NCBI GenBank assembly: GCA_028287465.1
Contig: JAQBPO010000092.1
Coordinates: 58,973-122,972 of the forward strand
Direction: 5' to 3'
DNA from: Fibrobacterota bacterium
Lineage (GTDB): Bacteria; Fibrobacterota; Fibrobacteria; UBA11236
DNA: 64,000 bases
The first letter of the stretch is position 1. The number at the start of each line of letters is the position of its first letter. The position numbers and the translations under genes are program-made. Below the pieces are notes generated by a model. The model did no database searches and had not been told where the DNA came from. It saw nothing but the letters and a program-made list of their open reading frames with translations. Below are positions 63,123 through 64,000 of the stretch, piece after piece.

Positions 63123-63980
63123 TCACGGTTCGATCCTGCGGATCCCCCTCTCATCCATCTCGAACCCGACCGTCCCTTCCCGATCCGTCCTCAGGATGCG
63201 CGTACTGTCGCCGAGTATCAAGGCCAGGTCGGCCACGGCTTCCGCATGCGGGTGGCCGTATACGGCGCTGTCGCAGGAAATGACCGCCCAGCGCGGGGCG
63301 ACCGCGGCCAGGAAGGGAAGCCCGTTGGAGGTCCGGCTGCCATGATGCGCCACCTTGAGGATATCCCCCTGGGGGCGGACGCCGGAGGCGAGGATCCCCC
63401 TTTCCGCCTCCTCCTCGATATCGCCGGTCAGCAATAGGCGCCGGGTACGGTATTCGACGCGCAATACGGTGGAAACATCGTTTCCCGCGAGTCCGGAATG
63501 CGGGAATGGCCATAGGGTCCTGACCCGCACCCCCTCATCTAATATCAAGGTATCGCCGGCGAACAAGGTATCCTTTACCCCTCGATAAGCGTCTAATACC
63601 GCGAGCACCTCCAACCAGGCCGGGCTGGGGTTGGTGGCGGGCGGCAGGTATACCTTTTTGATCGTAATTTCGCGGAGCAAGGCCGGAAATGCTCCGAAAT
63701 GGTCCAAATCGGGATGGGATATGAAGGCGGCGTCAAGGGTGTCCGCCCTCACGGATTTCAGGAAGGCGATCAGGTATTCCGATTTGTTACCGATATCGTA
63801 AAGGAACCAGCGATTCCCTGGCGTGCGCATCAGGCAGGCATCGCCTTGGCCGACATCGAGGAAGTAGACCCGGAGTCCCGCGGAGGCCCTTCCCGGCCCT
63901 TCCAGAGGACCGCAGGACATGAGAAAGCAAGTGCATGAAGCCGCGAATAACGGGACAATTCTAGGGATGCGAAAAAACAT
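63123..63980 (-). CDS. ComEC-like metallo-beta-lactamase-fold lipoprotein
   Basis: The 285-residue protein has a signal ending FLMSC (lipobox-like, cysteine near residue 23), then a stand-alone metallo-beta-lactamase domain of the ComEC/Rec2 C-terminal type: VYFLDVGQGDACL, the metal motif SHPDLDHFGA, LLLTGDIEEEAE, LKVAHHGSRTSNG and ISCDSAVYGHPH. ComEC membrane helices are absent, so it is not the DNA channel itself. An exported hydrolase acting on nucleic acid or a small phosphodiester is plausible. The start lies 20 bases from the window edge. Confidence 0.85.
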   Translation of the reverse strand: MFFRIPRIVPLFAASCTCFLMSCGPLEGPGRASAGLRVYFLDVGQGDACLMRTPGNRWFLYDIGNKSEYLIAFLKSVRADTLDAAFISHPDLDHFGAFPALLREITIKKVYLPPATNPSPAWLEVLAVLDAYRGVKDTLFAGDTLILDEGVRVRTLWPFPHSGLAGNDVSTVLRVEYRTRRLLLTGDIEEEAERGILASGVRPQGDILKVAHHGSRTSNGLPFLAAVAPRWAVISCDSAVYGHPHAEAVADLALILGDSTRILRTDREGTVGFEMDERGIRRIEP

Positions 63981-64000
63981 TTTCTACCTTCGGTTGCAGG

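Overview
The window is a GC-rich (about 60-65% by eye), densely coded bacterial chromosome segment with about 50 genes. It looks like ordinary chromosome: I see no prophage, insertion sequence, CRISPR array, rRNA or tRNA. The best taxonomic hint is lineage-typical families: a fibro-slime domain protein (21.1-23.3 kb) and a TIGR02147-type (DUF4423-like) protein with a coupled small envelope protein (23.3-24.9 kb). With a DUF3078 barrel, a possible type IX-like sorting tail, class II ribonucleotide reductase and the futalosine menaquinone gene mqnA, these suggest an environmental member of Fibrobacterota or a close FCB-group relative. This is inference from family recognition, not from a marker-gene tree.

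Layout. 0-8.3 kb: double-zinc-ribbon protein, small proteins, YbhN-like membrane protein, response regulator, acylphosphatase, sialate O-acetylesterase-like protein, DUF4139 protein, PEBP-family protein. 8.3-14 kb: a compact minus-strand operon (HAD phosphatase, PlsB-like acyltransferase, gpsA, MGDG-synthase-like glycosyltransferase, amidohydrolase) that reads as a glycerolipid/glycolipid cassette, then sfsA. 15.2-18.6 kb: a phosphorelay/c-di-GMP cluster of an Hpt-like protein lacking the phospho-histidine, an Hpt-REC-GGDEF-REC protein, an Hpt protein with the histidine, and a coupled membrane protein. 18.9-21 kb: M23 peptidase lipoprotein and Bcp-type peroxiredoxin. 21-29.6 kb: the lineage-typical genes and a secreted operon (DUF1080, outer-membrane barrel, sorbosone-dehydrogenase-like propeller). 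29.7-35 kb: nrdJ, a DUF255 thioredoxin-domain protein, a DUF167 protein. 35-37.5 kb: structured intergenic DNA, HU, mqnA, alpha/beta hydrolase.

37.5-43.9 kb: zinc-ribbon kinase-like protein lacking the catalytic Asp, Rieske protein, frameshifted YceI remnant, transaldolase, a small orphan, DUF423 protein, acs. 43.9-49 kb: two tandem ~800-residue secreted paralogs. 49-53.7 kb: DUF3078 barrel, a large EF-hand membrane protein, hisE-hisG. 53.7-57.4 kb: an internally duplicated secreted protein and a 2-Cys peroxiredoxin. 57.4-64 kb: methyltransferase, a candidate structured RNA ahead of glycogen phosphorylase, a divergent PRPP synthetase, a GT9 glycosyltransferase and a ComEC-like metallo-beta-lactamase lipoprotein.

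The most notable items are the Hpt/GGDEF cluster with its H-to-Q substitution, the multi-stem leader before glgP, the hairpin array before HU, the kinase-like protein with YGC in place of HRD, the tandem paralogs with divergent histidines, and the DUF1080/barrel/dehydrogenase operon. Several promoters matched by eye share TTG at -35 and TAnnnT at -10 with 17-18 bp between them. Pairings, domains and families were judged by reading only; no searches or folding programs were run.
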